Below are positions 18,168 to 26,780 of a stretch of DNA of 64,000 nt, piece by piece. Source of the stretch: Mesorhizobium sp. M2E.F.Ca.ET.219.01.1.1 (GTDB lineage: Bacteria; Pseudomonadota; Alphaproteobacteria; Rhizobiales; Rhizobiaceae); the NCBI RefSeq assembly GCF_004016445.2, contig NZ_SADT02000007.1:62001-126000 (forward strand), written 5' to 3'. The notes under the pieces are model-generated. The model was not told where the DNA came from. It did no database searches and saw only the letters and a list, made by a program, of their open reading frames with translations. Each line of letters starts with the position of its first letter. The stretch's first letter is position 1. The position numbers were made by a program, and so were the translations under genes.

Positions 18168-18206
18168 TTATCAGTTTATGATAAGTCAGCGATGTCCGTT
18201 TGCCAA
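18168..18206 (-). promoter_or_regulatory. parDE promoter with overlapping palindromic operator
   Basis: On the minus strand TTGGCA (18206-18201) is followed after exactly 17 bases by TATCAT (18183-18178). The -10 box lies in a palindrome, TTATCA-N5-TGATAA at 18168-18184, 27 bases upstream of the parD start. This arrangement fits autorepression by the ribbon-helix-helix antitoxin. Confidence 0.6.
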
Positions 18207-18261
18207 GGTTTGGTGTCTTTCGCACCCCCAAGCGCTGTTACCAGCATGTTGGATTGAACAA

Positions 18262-19515
18262 TCAGCCCGTCGCCCTGGCCGGTTCGTCCTGGCTGAAGGC
18301 CGCAAGCGCCGCCTTCAGCGCATCCGGCCCGCCCGCCACCGTCTGCGGCGTCGGTGAGAAGCCCGCGCCGAGCATTTTGCGGCCAAGCATGTGGTCGGCC
18401 GGCCGATTGACGGATTCGATGCCGAGCAGCCGGCTTCCGGCATAGTGGTAGATCGAGAATTTGTTGTCGGCGAGATCGCCGAGCACCACGTGGCTGTCCC
18501 CGCCTTGCGTCAGGCCGACCATCTGCAGCTTCATGTCGCCGATATCCGACCAGAACCACGGCACGGCGGAGAAGGGCTCCACGTGCCCCAGGATGGTGCG
18601 CGCGGCAAGCCGCGCCTGGTCGGTGGCGTTCTGCACCGATTCCAGCCGCACGTCACCGCCCGTGAACCAGTGCTGGTAGGAGGCCGCGTCGCCGATGGCG
18701 AGGATTTGGGGAACAGAGCTCTGCATATGCTGGTCGACGCGGATGCCGTTGCCGATGGCGAGGCCCGCGGCTTCCGCCAGTTCGACATTGGGCACCACGC
18801 CGATGCCGATGATCACCATCTGCGCCGGCAGCCGCTCGCCGCCTGATGTGATCGCGGCCGAGACGCGTCCGTTGTCGCCTTCCAGACCGGCAACGGTGGT
18901 GCCAGTCAGGATGCGTACGCCGATCGCCTCCAGGCGCTGGCGCACATGCGTCGCGATGACCGGCGCCACGGCGCGGCCGAGCAGCCGGTCGACGGCCTCG
19001 ACGACGGTGACGTTGCGGCCGGCGGCCCTGAGCGTCGCCGCGATCTCCAGCCCGATGAAGCCGCCGCCGAGAATGACCACGTCCTCGCTTTGCGCGCTGA
19101 GCTCGCGGATCAGGCGCGCGTCGGCCAGCGAGCGCAGCGAGACCACGCCGGCAAGGCCGGTGCCGTCGAGCTTGAGCAGGCGCGGCCGCGACCCGGTCGC
19201 GAGGATCAGCCGGTCGAAGGCAAGGTTACCGCCGCCTGCGACATTCAGGCGGCCCGCGCTAGCGTCGATGCCTTCGATCCACACACCAGGCCGAAAATCG
19301 ATGCTGTTGCCGGTGTAAAAGGCCTCGCCGCGCAACGGCTGCGGCTTGGCCTCGGGATCCTTGATGAAGGTCTTGGACAGCGGCGGCTTGTGATAAGGCA
19401 GTTCCTGCTCGTCGCCGATCAGGACGACGGGCCCTTCATAGCCCTCTTCGCGCAGGCTGGCTGCGGCCTGCACGCCGGCATGGCCCGCACCGACAATCAC
19501 AACCCCGTTCGTCAT
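18262..19515 (-). CDS. FAD-dependent NAD(P)H oxidoreductase (ferredoxin/rhodocoxin reductase type)
   Basis: 417 residues from ATG 19515. An N-terminal FAD-binding Rossmann motif (VVIVGAGHAGVQAAASL) and PYHKPPLSK are typical of ferredoxin reductases of BphA4/rhodocoxin reductase type. The NAD(P)H motif is VVILGGGFIGLEIA, and ILAIGDAA closes the FAD site. It would pass electrons from NAD(P)H to a [2Fe-2S] ferredoxin. No ferredoxin or P450 gene is beside it. It diverges from the iron operon, whose Bfd ferredoxin is a speculative partner. A 446-residue version from 19602 lacks support. Confidence 0.88.
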   Translation of the reverse strand: MTNGVVIVGAGHAGVQAAASLREEGYEGPVVLIGDEQELPYHKPPLSKTFIKDPEAKPQPLRGEAFYTGNSIDFRPGVWIEGIDASAGRLNVAGGGNLAFDRLILATGSRPRLLKLDGTGLAGVVSLRSLADARLIRELSAQSEDVVILGGGFIGLEIAATLRAAGRNVTVVEAVDRLLGRAVAPVIATHVRQRLEAIGVRILTGTTVAGLEGDNGRVSAAITSGGERLPAQMVIIGIGVVPNVELAEAAGLAIGNGIRVDQHMQSSVPQILAIGDAASYQHWFTGGDVRLESVQNATDQARLAARTILGHVEPFSAVPWFWSDIGDMKLQMVGLTQGGDSHVVLGDLADNKFSIYHYAGSRLLGIESVNRPADHMLGRKMLGAGFSPTPQTVAGGPDALKAALAAFSQDEPARATG

Positions 19516-19665
19516 CGCAATCCTTTTTGCCTTGAAATCTAGGCTGTTGCGCCAAGTGGCGATTGTCTGCCGCCGCCGCAAGAGCCGCCGATCGGGTCGC
19601 ACCCAGAACGGCTGTCTGTCAATCGAGCCGTCGGTGAACTTTTCCTGCCTTGGTCCGACTTAAAG

Positions 19666-19696
19666 TTGACATTTGCAGTTTAGAATAATTCTAAAC
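19666..19696 (+). promoter_or_regulatory. Iron operon promoter with Irr (ICE) operator
   Basis: A perfect 19-bp palindrome, GTTTAGAATAATTCTAAAC, occupies 19678-19696 and matches the Irr-binding ICE pattern TTTAGAA-N3-TTCTAAA exactly. TTGACA at 19666-19671 is followed after 17 bases by TTCTAA (19689-19694), a weak -10, so the operator covers the spacer and -10. A site placed there would be expected to repress. The rest of the 430-bp gap 19516-19945 (leader to the imelysin start) shows no other gene. Confidence 0.75.
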
Positions 19697-19945
19697 TATT
19701 GTTTCAATTGAATTTTTCCTGCGGCGCTAGTTGACTTCCGGCCTTTCCATCGCTTTATGGAGAGCTGCGCGGAAAGCGCATCCCCTTTGATGTCTGGGCC
19801 TTGAACCCTTTCGATTGGAGGCAAGTGAGTGTCTTTTTATCGCGAACCGCGCATCGGCGCGGCCACCATTTTTCCCGGCATGCTCATGCCTCGGCGCGGG
19901 TGGACACATGCGCCTTTTGTCAAATTCCGAAAGAACTGGAGAAGC

Positions 19946-21238
19946 ATGATGACGGCACGTAATGGCGGCAGGCTGGCTGCGATTTGCGCCACGGCTGCAC
20001 TGACGGCGGCGGTGTTCGTGTTGCCGGCGAAAGCCGAGACCGACGCCAAAGCAGTGATCAAGACCTATGCCGACATCGCTTTGGCCAAATATGAGGATTC
20101 GCTGACCACCGCGCAGGCGCTGGACAAGGCTGTCGATGCGCTTATCGCAAGCCCCTCCGCCGACACGCTGAACGCCGCGCGCGAAGCCTGGAAGGCGGCG
20201 CGCATTCCCTACCAGCGGACCGAGGTCTATCGCTTCGGCAACAAGATCGTCGACGACTGGGAAGGCCGCGTGAATTCCTGGCCGCTGGATGAGGGCCTGA
20301 TCGACTATGTCGCCAAGAGCTACGGCACCGAGTCGGATGAGAACTCGCTCTACACGGCCAACGTCATCGCCAACAAGGAAATCGAGATCAACGGCAAGAA
20401 GGTCGACGCCTCGAAGCTGACGCCGGAATTCCTGTCCGGCACGCTGCAGGAAGCCGGTGGCGTCGAGGCCAATGTCGCGACCGGCTATCACGCGATCGAA
20501 TTCCTGCTCTGGGGACAGGACCTGCACGGCACTGGTCCGGGCGCCGGCGAGCGGCCCTACACGGACTACGACCTCAAGAACTGCACGGGCGGCAATTGCG
20601 ATCGCCGCGCCGAATATCTGAAATCGGCGAGCGACCTTCTGGTGTCCGACCTGCAGGAGATGGTCGGCAACTGGAAGGAAGACGGCGCCGCGCGCAAGAA
20701 CCTCACCGAGGGTGACGCGAATACCGGCATCTCCACCATCTTCACCGGCATGGGCTCGCTCTCCTATGGCGAACTGGCGGGCGAGCGCATGAAGCTCGGC
20801 CTCTTGCTGCACGATCCGGAAGAGGAGCACGACTGCTTCTCCGACAACACCTACAACTCGCATCTCTATGACGCGATCGGCATCCGCGCCGCCTATCATG
20901 CCAGCTACACCCGGCTCGACGGCTCCGTGGTCTCGGGTCCGTCGGTGTCCGACATGGTGAAGGCCGCCGATCCGGCGATCGACAAGGAGCTGTCGGGCAA
21001 GCTCGACACCACCGTCGCCAAGATGGAGGCCATCAAGGCGCGCGCGCTGGCCGGCGAGGCCTATGACCAGCAGATCGCCGAGGGCAACACTGCAGGCAAC
21101 GCCACCGTACAGGCGGCGATCGACGCGCTGATCGACCAGACCAAGTCGATCGAGCGCGCCGTCGGATCGCTCAAGCTGAACCAGATCGCCTTCGAGGGTT
21201 CCGACAGCCTCGACGCGCCTGACAAGGTGTTCAAGTAA
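19946..21238 (+). CDS. Imelysin-family iron-regulated periplasmic protein (IrpA-like)
   Basis: 430 residues from ATG 19946, with GGAG upstream and a signal peptide ending near residue 30 (VFVLPAKA-ETDAK). The imelysin hallmark GxHxxE is present as GYHAIEFLLWG (His 182, Glu 185). Proteins of this family (IrpA, ICMP, EfeO-like) are iron-regulated and thought to bind iron in the periplasm or at the outer surface. The first gene behind the Irr-type operator and head of a six-gene run. The frame is open back to a GTG at 19829, which would bury the signal peptide and is rejected. Confidence 0.9.
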   Translation: MMTARNGGRLAAICATAALTAAVFVLPAKAETDAKAVIKTYADIALAKYEDSLTTAQALDKAVDALIASPSADTLNAAREAWKAARIPYQRTEVYRFGNKIVDDWEGRVNSWPLDEGLIDYVAKSYGTESDENSLYTANVIANKEIEINGKKVDASKLTPEFLSGTLQEAGGVEANVATGYHAIEFLLWGQDLHGTGPGAGERPYTDYDLKNCTGGNCDRRAEYLKSASDLLVSDLQEMVGNWKEDGAARKNLTEGDANTGISTIFTGMGSLSYGELAGERMKLGLLLHDPEEEHDCFSDNTYNSHLYDAIGIRAAYHASYTRLDGSVVSGPSVSDMVKAADPAIDKELSGKLDTTVAKMEAIKARALAGEAYDQQIAEGNTAGNATVQAAIDALIDQTKSIERAVGSLKLNQIAFEGSDSLDAPDKVFK

Positions 21239-21300
21239 GGTTTAAACGTAGCCACCAGCCAAGCGGCGCCGGACCGGCGCCGTCAGCCAGAGCAAGTGAA

Positions 21301-21612
21301 ATGCTGATCTGCCATTGCAACATCATCACCGAGAAGGAGATCGAGCAGACGATCGTCGGCCTGCTGGATGAGGATCCCTGGCAACTGATCGTGCCCGCGA
21401 AGGTCTACCACGCGATGCGCAAGCGCGGCCGCTGTTGCGGCTGTTTCCCAAATGTGGTGGAAACGATCATTCGGGTCACCGAGAACTACCACGCCCGCTC
21501 AGAGGTGGGCGGCGTGGACATCGTTTCACACCTGGATCGCGTGCGAGGCTTGCGCGGCCAATACCGGAGCAGAACCCATGAAAGGCGAACCGCAGATCAT
21601 CGAGCGGCTTAA
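21301..21612 (+). CDS. bfd: Bacterioferritin-associated ferredoxin, [2Fe-2S]
   Basis: 103 residues. Cluster ligands sit in LICHCN (Cys 4, 6) and GRCCGCFPN (Cys 45, 46, 48), the Bfd/Fer2_BFD arrangement. Bfd reduces bacterioferritin so that stored iron can be released. The usual ferredoxin ends near residue 70; here a basic tail (RGQYRSRTHERRTAD) continues into the start of bfr, overlapping it by 35 bases in another frame. That overlap suggests coupled translation of ferredoxin and ferritin. Confidence 0.92.
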   Translation: MLICHCNIITEKEIEQTIVGLLDEDPWQLIVPAKVYHAMRKRGRCCGCFPNVVETIIRVTENYHARSEVGGVDIVSHLDRVRGLRGQYRSRTHERRTADHRAA

Positions 21613-22063
21613 TGAAGCTCTGTTTCTGGAGCTTGGAGCCGTCAACCAGTACTGGGTGCATTACCGTCTGCTCGAGGATTGGGGCTACACCAAGCTGGCA
21701 AAGAAGGAGCGGGCGGAATCGATCGAGGAAATGCATCACGCCGACCGGCTGATCGCGCGCATCATCTTCCTCGAAGGCCACCCGAACCTGCAGTCCGTCG
21801 CGCCGCTGCGCATCGGCCAGAACGTCAAGGAAGTGCTCGAATCCGATCTGGCCGGCGAATATGACGCGCGCACCGCCTACAAGCGCTCGCGCGAGATCTG
21901 CCACGACGAAGGCGATTTCGTCTCGATGAAACTGTTCGAGGACCTTTTGACCGACGAGGAAGGTCATATCGACTTCCTGGAAACGCAGCTCGACCTGCTC
22001 GCCTCGATCGGCGAGGAGAAGTACGGCCTGCTCAATGCCGACTCGGCCAACGAGGCGGAGTAA
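21578..22063 (+). CDS. bfr: Bacterioferritin
   Basis: 161 residues, the expected length. The ferroxidase ligands of E. coli Bfr are matched (Glu 18, Glu 51, His 54, and DEEGHIDFLE for Glu 127/His 130), and Met 52, the heme ligand, is present in IEEMHHADR. It forms a 24-subunit shell that oxidises and stores iron with heme at subunit pairs. The ATG lies inside the end of bfd. Sitting inside an imelysin/DUF1111 operon links storage to periplasmic iron handling. Confidence 0.96.
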   Translation: MKGEPQIIERLNEALFLELGAVNQYWVHYRLLEDWGYTKLAKKERAESIEEMHHADRLIARIIFLEGHPNLQSVAPLRIGQNVKEVLESDLAGEYDARTAYKRSREICHDEGDFVSMKLFEDLLTDEEGHIDFLETQLDLLASIGEEKYGLLNADSANEAE

Positions 22064-22075
22064 GGACATGCGGGA

Positions 22076-23677
22076 ATGCGGCGCCCCGTAGACGTTTCGC
22101 GCCGCGCCCGGCGGGCCGCAATCGACGGCTTGCCGCTTCAGAAGAGCCCGCGATACCGGACCGGTCGCGGGGCGTCGCTTTTGCTGGCGATCATGCTTTC
22201 CGCACCCACGCTGGCCGGCGAGCCGGCCGCTCTGCCGACGAGCCGCACCGACCTGACGCCGAAGGACCAGGCGCGGGTTCTGGCCGTCACCAGGCCAACG
22301 ACCGACTTCACCAGGCCTGAGCCGTTCGAGCTGATGCAGGGCGGAGCCGGCACGTCGGAGAAGGACGTCAACCGCGATGCCTTCTCGCAGTCCTCAGCCA
22401 ACATCACTTTCGAGGAAGAGGGCAATTTCAAGCTCGGCAATGCGCTTTTCCGCAAGAACTGGGTGTCGTCGCCGTCGTCGACTCAGGCTTCTGACGGCCT
22501 CGGCCCGCTGTTCAATGAGCGCGCCTGCCAGAATTGCCATCTGAAGGATGGCCGCGGCCGCCCGCCGCAAGGTGATGCCGGATCGACGTCGATGTTCCTC
22601 AGGCTCGCGCGCGACGCGAGCAGCGCAGAGGAAAAAGCAGCGCTCGCCGACCACAAGGTGCTGAACTTTCCTGATCCTGTTTACGGCTCCCAACTGCAGG
22701 AACTCGCCGTCCCGGGCCTCAAGGGCGAAGGCAGGATGCGCGTTGATTACCAGGAGCAGAAGGTCACGCTCGGCGACGGCGCGGTCGTTTCGCTGCGCAA
22801 GCCGCGTTACTCTGTCGAAAATCCCGGCTACGGTCCGCTCGATCCGCGCACCACGCTGTCGCCGCGCCTGACGCCGCCGATGATCGGGCTCGGCCTCATC
22901 GAGCAGATCGCGCCGGCCGATATCCTCGCCCATGCCGATCCGGACGATCGCGACGGTGACGGCATTTCGGGCCGGCCGAACATCGTGCGCGACGAGCTAA
23001 GCGGTGCGGTGACCCTGGGCCGCTTCGGCTGGAAGGCGCAGACCGCCTCGATCCGCCAGCAGGCGGCCGATGCTTTTGCCGGCGATATCGGCATCTCGAC
23101 TCCGGAAATGCCGAAGCCTTGGGGCGACTGCACGGAGGCCGAGAAGGATTGCCTGGCCATGCCGAACGGCGTGCAGCAGCGGCTGGGCACGGCCGAAGCC
23201 CCGCCGCCGGTGATGGACCTCGTCACCTTCTATTCGCAGAATCTGGCCGTGCCGGCGCGGCGCGACATCGCCACACCGCAAGTGCTCGCCGGAAAGAAGC
23301 AGTTCTACAACATGGGCTGCATTGCCTGCCACACACCAAAATTCGTCACCATGCGCGGCACGCCCAACAAGGCGCAGGCCTTCCAGCTGATCTGGCCCTA
23401 TTCCGACTTCCTGCTGCACGACATGGGCGAGGGCCTTGCGGACGGACAACGGGTTGGAGAAGCCACGGGCAGCGAGTGGCGCACCCCGCCGCTATGGGGC
23501 ATTGGGCTCGCCGCGACAGTCAACGGCAACGCCTTTTATCTGCATGACGGCCGCGCCCGAACGCTCGCCGAGGCGATACTGTGGCATGGCGGCGAGGGGC
23601 AGAAGGCGCGCGACCGCTTTGCCGAGGCGGCCGCGGTCGACCGTGAGGCGCTGATCAAATTCCTGGAGTCCCTGTGA
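22076..23677 (+). CDS. Di-heme oxidoreductase, DUF1111 family (c-type cytochrome)
   Basis: 533 residues with an N-terminal signal segment (GASLLLAIMLSAPTLAG). Two heme c sites, CQNCH (Cys 151-His 155) and CIACH (Cys 415-His 419), make it a di-heme protein. The family, called thiol oxidoreductase or DUF1111, is related to MauG/di-heme peroxidases by fold, and its biochemical role is not firmly known. It accompanies imelysin genes in several proteobacteria, which suggests a periplasmic redox step on bound iron. It starts 12 bp after bfr and its stop overlaps the next start. Confidence 0.9.
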   Translation: MRRPVDVSRRARRAAIDGLPLQKSPRYRTGRGASLLLAIMLSAPTLAGEPAALPTSRTDLTPKDQARVLAVTRPTTDFTRPEPFELMQGGAGTSEKDVNRDAFSQSSANITFEEEGNFKLGNALFRKNWVSSPSSTQASDGLGPLFNERACQNCHLKDGRGRPPQGDAGSTSMFLRLARDASSAEEKAALADHKVLNFPDPVYGSQLQELAVPGLKGEGRMRVDYQEQKVTLGDGAVVSLRKPRYSVENPGYGPLDPRTTLSPRLTPPMIGLGLIEQIAPADILAHADPDDRDGDGISGRPNIVRDELSGAVTLGRFGWKAQTASIRQQAADAFAGDIGISTPEMPKPWGDCTEAEKDCLAMPNGVQQRLGTAEAPPPVMDLVTFYSQNLAVPARRDIATPQVLAGKKQFYNMGCIACHTPKFVTMRGTPNKAQAFQLIWPYSDFLLHDMGEGLADGQRVGEATGSEWRTPPLWGIGLAATVNGNAFYLHDGRARTLAEAILWHGGEGQKARDRFAEAAAVDREALIKFLESL

Positions 23678-24771
23678 TGTTAAAACGCGTCGCTCTGATG
23701 TCGAAACGCCTAGTCCTTGTTCTTGCGCTATTTCTAGCCGCCGCCTTGCCGGCATCGGCCGCGGTCAAGGCTTCCGATGTCATCGAACGCGCGATCGATG
23801 GGTTCGTCCGCCCCGCCTATGCCAGCCTTGACGAGCATGCGGTGGGGCTGACCAAAACGATGCGCCAGCTTTGCAAAACGCCGTCCGAGGAGAATCTCGA
23901 AGCGGCGCGCTCGGCGTTTTCCGGCGCGGTCGAGGCCTGGTCGGTGGCCGAGATCATTGCCTTCGGACCGATCAAGGAAAACAACCGGCTGGAACGCATG
24001 CTCTATTGGCCGGACCGCAAGAGCATCGGCTTGAGACAAGTGCAGGCCACGCTCGCATCGAAGGATCCGTCAGCCACCGATCCGGTGCAACTGGCGCGAA
24101 AGAGCGTCGCCATGCAGGGCCTCGGCGCGCTCGAATATGTGCTCTATGGCGACGGCGCCGAAACGCTTGCAGGGAAGGACGAGCCCTATCGTTGCGCCTA
24201 TGGCAAGGCGGTCGCCGGCAACGTCGAAACCATGGCCGGCGAGGTGCGCGATGCCTGGCAAAAGCCCGATGGCTTCGCTTCGCTCTGGGCCAATCCCGGC
24301 CCGAAGAACCCGCTCTACCGCGACGGCAACGAAGCGGTGACGGAACTGGTCGGCGTCTTCATCAACGAGCTGGACATGATTCGCGATGTGCGGCTCAAGG
24401 GCTTCCTTGGCGCCAAGCCGGACGCCGACAAGCCAAAGCAGGCGATCTACTGGCGCTCGCGGAACACGGCGGCCTCGCTTGCCGGAAATCTCTCCGGCAT
24501 CGACCAGCTGTTCCAGGCTTCCAAGCTAGGCGATGCGCTGCCCGCCGACGCGCAGTGGATGGCCGAGTCCATCCACATCCAGCTCAGCAACGGCATAACA
24601 ACTGCGAAATCGATCCCCGGCCCGATCGACAAGGCGCTCGCCGACCCCGCGCTGCGCGACAAGCTCGAACATTTCGCGCTGATCACCTCGAGCCTGTCGA
24701 CCTTGATCGGCACCAGGATGACCGCCGAGTTCGGCCTTACCGCCGGTTTCTCGTCGCTGGATGGGGACTGA
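23677..24771 (+). CDS. Second imelysin-family periplasmic protein
   Basis: 364 residues, signal peptide LVLVLALFLAAALPASA. Similar in layout to the first imelysin but of the shorter COG3489-like type. The GxHxxE motif reads GLGALEYVLYG: the His is Gly 150 while Glu 153 is kept. Its role may be auxiliary iron binding or partnering with the first protein. The start sits at a GTGATG junction with the DUF1111 stop; GTG 23674 or ATG 23698 are alternatives. A palindromic repeat overlaps its stop codon. Confidence 0.85.
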   Translation: MLKRVALMSKRLVLVLALFLAAALPASAAVKASDVIERAIDGFVRPAYASLDEHAVGLTKTMRQLCKTPSEENLEAARSAFSGAVEAWSVAEIIAFGPIKENNRLERMLYWPDRKSIGLRQVQATLASKDPSATDPVQLARKSVAMQGLGALEYVLYGDGAETLAGKDEPYRCAYGKAVAGNVETMAGEVRDAWQKPDGFASLWANPGPKNPLYRDGNEAVTELVGVFINELDMIRDVRLKGFLGAKPDADKPKQAIYWRSRNTAASLAGNLSGIDQLFQASKLGDALPADAQWMAESIHIQLSNGITTAKSIPGPIDKALADPALRDKLEHFALITSSLSTLIGTRMTAEFGLTAGFSSLDGD

Positions 24772-24816
24772 GCATGACCCCAAAAAGTTGCAGACTTTTT
24801 GGACAAGGTCATGCTC
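24770..24816 (+). repeat. Palindromic repeat (GAGCATGACC...GGTCATGCTC)
   Basis: Ten-base ends, GAGCATGACC (24770-24779) and GGTCATGCTC (24807-24816), flank an inner inverted repeat CCAAAAAGT...ACTTTTTGG. It fills most of the gap between the second imelysin and DUF1513, so the mRNA would carry a stable hairpin there. It may tune the ratio of the two products. Confidence 0.75.
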
Positions 24817-24832
24817 CGAGGGAGATCGTCCC

Positions 24833-25939
24833 GTGAGAACTCCCCTCATCGACCGCCGCGATTTCCTCCGCGCCGCAGGCGCTGGCTTTGCCGCCGCCAT
24901 GGCGCCGCGCGCCTGGGCCGAAACGCTGGCCGCCGACGCTGTGTTTGCCACGGCCTTCGTCAAGCGCGGCGGCAGTTTTGGCGCAGCCGTGCTCTCCGAA
25001 GCGGGGAAAATCCTGCACAGCATCGATCTGCCGGATCGCGGCCATGACGTCACTTTCGATCCGGTGTCGAAACGCTCGGTCGTTTTTGCCCGGCAGCCCG
25101 GCACTTTCGCGGTCGTCTTCGACCATGCCGGCCGCGACAAGCCTCTGACCATTGCCAGCATCGCCGGCCGGCATTTCTTCGGCCATGGCGTGTTCTCGCC
25201 CGACGGCGCGCTGCTCTATGCGACGGAGAACGACTTCGACAACGCGGCCGGTGTCGTCGGCGTCTATGACGCGAAGGCCAGGTTCAGCCGCGTCGGCGAG
25301 TTCCCGACCTACGGCATGGGGCCGCACGAGCTGCTCCTGCTCGGCGACGGCCGCACTTTGGCCATCGCCAATGGCGGCATCGAAACTCATCCCGACTACG
25401 GCCGTGCCGAGCTCAACATCGCGACGATGAAGCCCTCCTACACGCTGGTCGACCGCATCACCGGCGACCTGATCGAAAAGCACGAATTGCCGCCGGCGCT
25501 GCATCAGCTTTCGATCCGCCATATGGACCGCGACCAGGCGGGCACCGTCTGGTTCGGTTGCCAGTATCGCGGGCCGGCGACAGACCGCCCCGCGCTGGTT
25601 GGCCGTGCCGCGCGCGGCAAGGAGCTCGAGCTCGTGGAGATGCCGCAGGACGTGCTCTCCGGCTTCCGCAACTATATCGGCTCGGTCGCCGCCAATGCCG
25701 CGACAGGTACGGTCGCCGTCACCTCGCCGGAGGGCAATTCGCTGGCCGTCATCGATGCCGCCAGCGGAAGCGTGGTCGCGACCAAGTCGCTCGTCGAGGT
25801 CTGTGGCCTCGCGCCCGACGGCGCCGGCTTCATGGCGACGACCGGCGCCGGCGAGATCGTCGGCGGCACCGGCGCCATCCGTTCCGAGCCGGATTTTGTC
25901 TGGGACAACCACATACTGCGCATTGCGGCCCCGGTTTGA
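24833..25939 (+). CDS. DUF1513 protein, Tat-exported
   Basis: 368 residues from GTG 24833, with GAGGGAGA upstream. The N-terminus DRRDFLRAAGAGFAAAMAPRAWA is a twin-arginine signal. The body has repeated beta-blade-like stretches (GHGVFSPDGALLYATEND, later GTVAVTSPEGNSLAVIDA), as in the DUF1513 family, probably a beta-propeller. Biochemical function is unknown. It typically accompanies imelysin and DUF1111 genes, and here it closes the operon. Tat export suggests it folds, maybe with a cofactor, before reaching the periplasm. Confidence 0.85.
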   Translation: MRTPLIDRRDFLRAAGAGFAAAMAPRAWAETLAADAVFATAFVKRGGSFGAAVLSEAGKILHSIDLPDRGHDVTFDPVSKRSVVFARQPGTFAVVFDHAGRDKPLTIASIAGRHFFGHGVFSPDGALLYATENDFDNAAGVVGVYDAKARFSRVGEFPTYGMGPHELLLLGDGRTLAIANGGIETHPDYGRAELNIATMKPSYTLVDRITGDLIEKHELPPALHQLSIRHMDRDQAGTVWFGCQYRGPATDRPALVGRAARGKELELVEMPQDVLSGFRNYIGSVAANAATGTVAVTSPEGNSLAVIDAASGSVVATKSLVEVCGLAPDGAGFMATTGAGEIVGGTGAIRSEPDFVWDNHILRIAAPV

Positions 25940-26090
25940 TAACCGAGGCCCCTGGAGGCTGGTAAGCAAAGCCGCTTAACATTTCTCAACCTTGGCCCTT
26001 GCGGCGGCGGCCCATGCCGGGCAGAGGGAATTGTGTTTCGATCCAGTTCTTTAACCGGCCATATGAAGCTGCCCGAATGAAGCCGACCTT

Positions 26091-26780
26091 ATGAAGCTGC
26101 TCGCCATCGATTGCGCTGCCAATCTCTGCGCCGCCTGCGTCTATGACTCGGACGCGGATGCGGAGCTTGGCCGAGAGGTGCGCGATCTCGGCAAAGGGCA
26201 TGCCGAGCATCTGATGGCCGTCATCGAGACCGCGCTTGAAGCAAGTGGGGCCGGCTATCAGGACCTCAATGCTGTTGCCGTCTCGATCGGACCGGGCTCC
26301 TTCACCGGCCTGCGTGTCGGCGTCTCGACCGCGCGCGGCCTGGCCCTGGCGCTGAAAATCCCGGCGATCGGCGTGACGACACTGGAAGCCCTGGCCGCGG
26401 AGGGTGCGCATGCCTTTCCCGGGCGCGCTGTGCTTGCCGCGCTCGATGCCGGCCGCGAGGAAATCCACGCGGCGCTCTATGATAGAGCGTTAGTCGAAAC
26501 TTACGGACCATCCGTAGCCACGCTTGCCGAGGCAGTGACCGTGGCTATCAACGCCGACGCGATCCTTGTCGGAACCGCCGCGCCGCTGATTGCCCAGTCG
26601 GCAGGTCGTGTCTTCGACACCGGTCCGGTCGCCGCCACCGCCGATATTGCGACCTATGCCAGGCTGGCCGCCGCCAAGGGACCCGGCGAGAAGCCGAAGC
26701 CGCTCTATCTGCGCGGCGCCGACGCCAAGCCGCAGGCGGGCTTCATTCTGCCAAGACAGGGCAAGGGGAACGATTCCTGA
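26091..26780 (+). CDS. tsaB: tRNA threonylcarbamoyladenosine biosynthesis protein TsaB
   Basis: 229 residues. N-terminal KLLAIDCAANLCAACVYD, then the conserved VSIGPGSFTGLRVGVSTARGLALAL, mark the ASKHA-fold TsaB. It partners with TsaD and TsaE in making t6A at position 37 of ANN-reading tRNAs. It lacks the metal-site His residues of TsaD, as TsaB does. rimI starts one base into its stop codon; the pair is conserved in many bacteria. Confidence 0.93.
   Translation: MKLLAIDCAANLCAACVYDSDADAELGREVRDLGKGHAEHLMAVIETALEASGAGYQDLNAVAVSIGPGSFTGLRVGVSTARGLALALKIPAIGVTTLEALAAEGAHAFPGRAVLAALDAGREEIHAALYDRALVETYGPSVATLAEAVTVAINADAILVGTAAPLIAQSAGRVFDTGPVAATADIATYARLAAAKGPGEKPKPLYLRGADAKPQAGFILPRQGKGNDS

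Noticed and set aside
19829..19945. N-terminal extension of the first imelysin from GTG 19829
   Set aside because: It would hide the signal peptide; ATG 19946 has its own ribosome-binding site.
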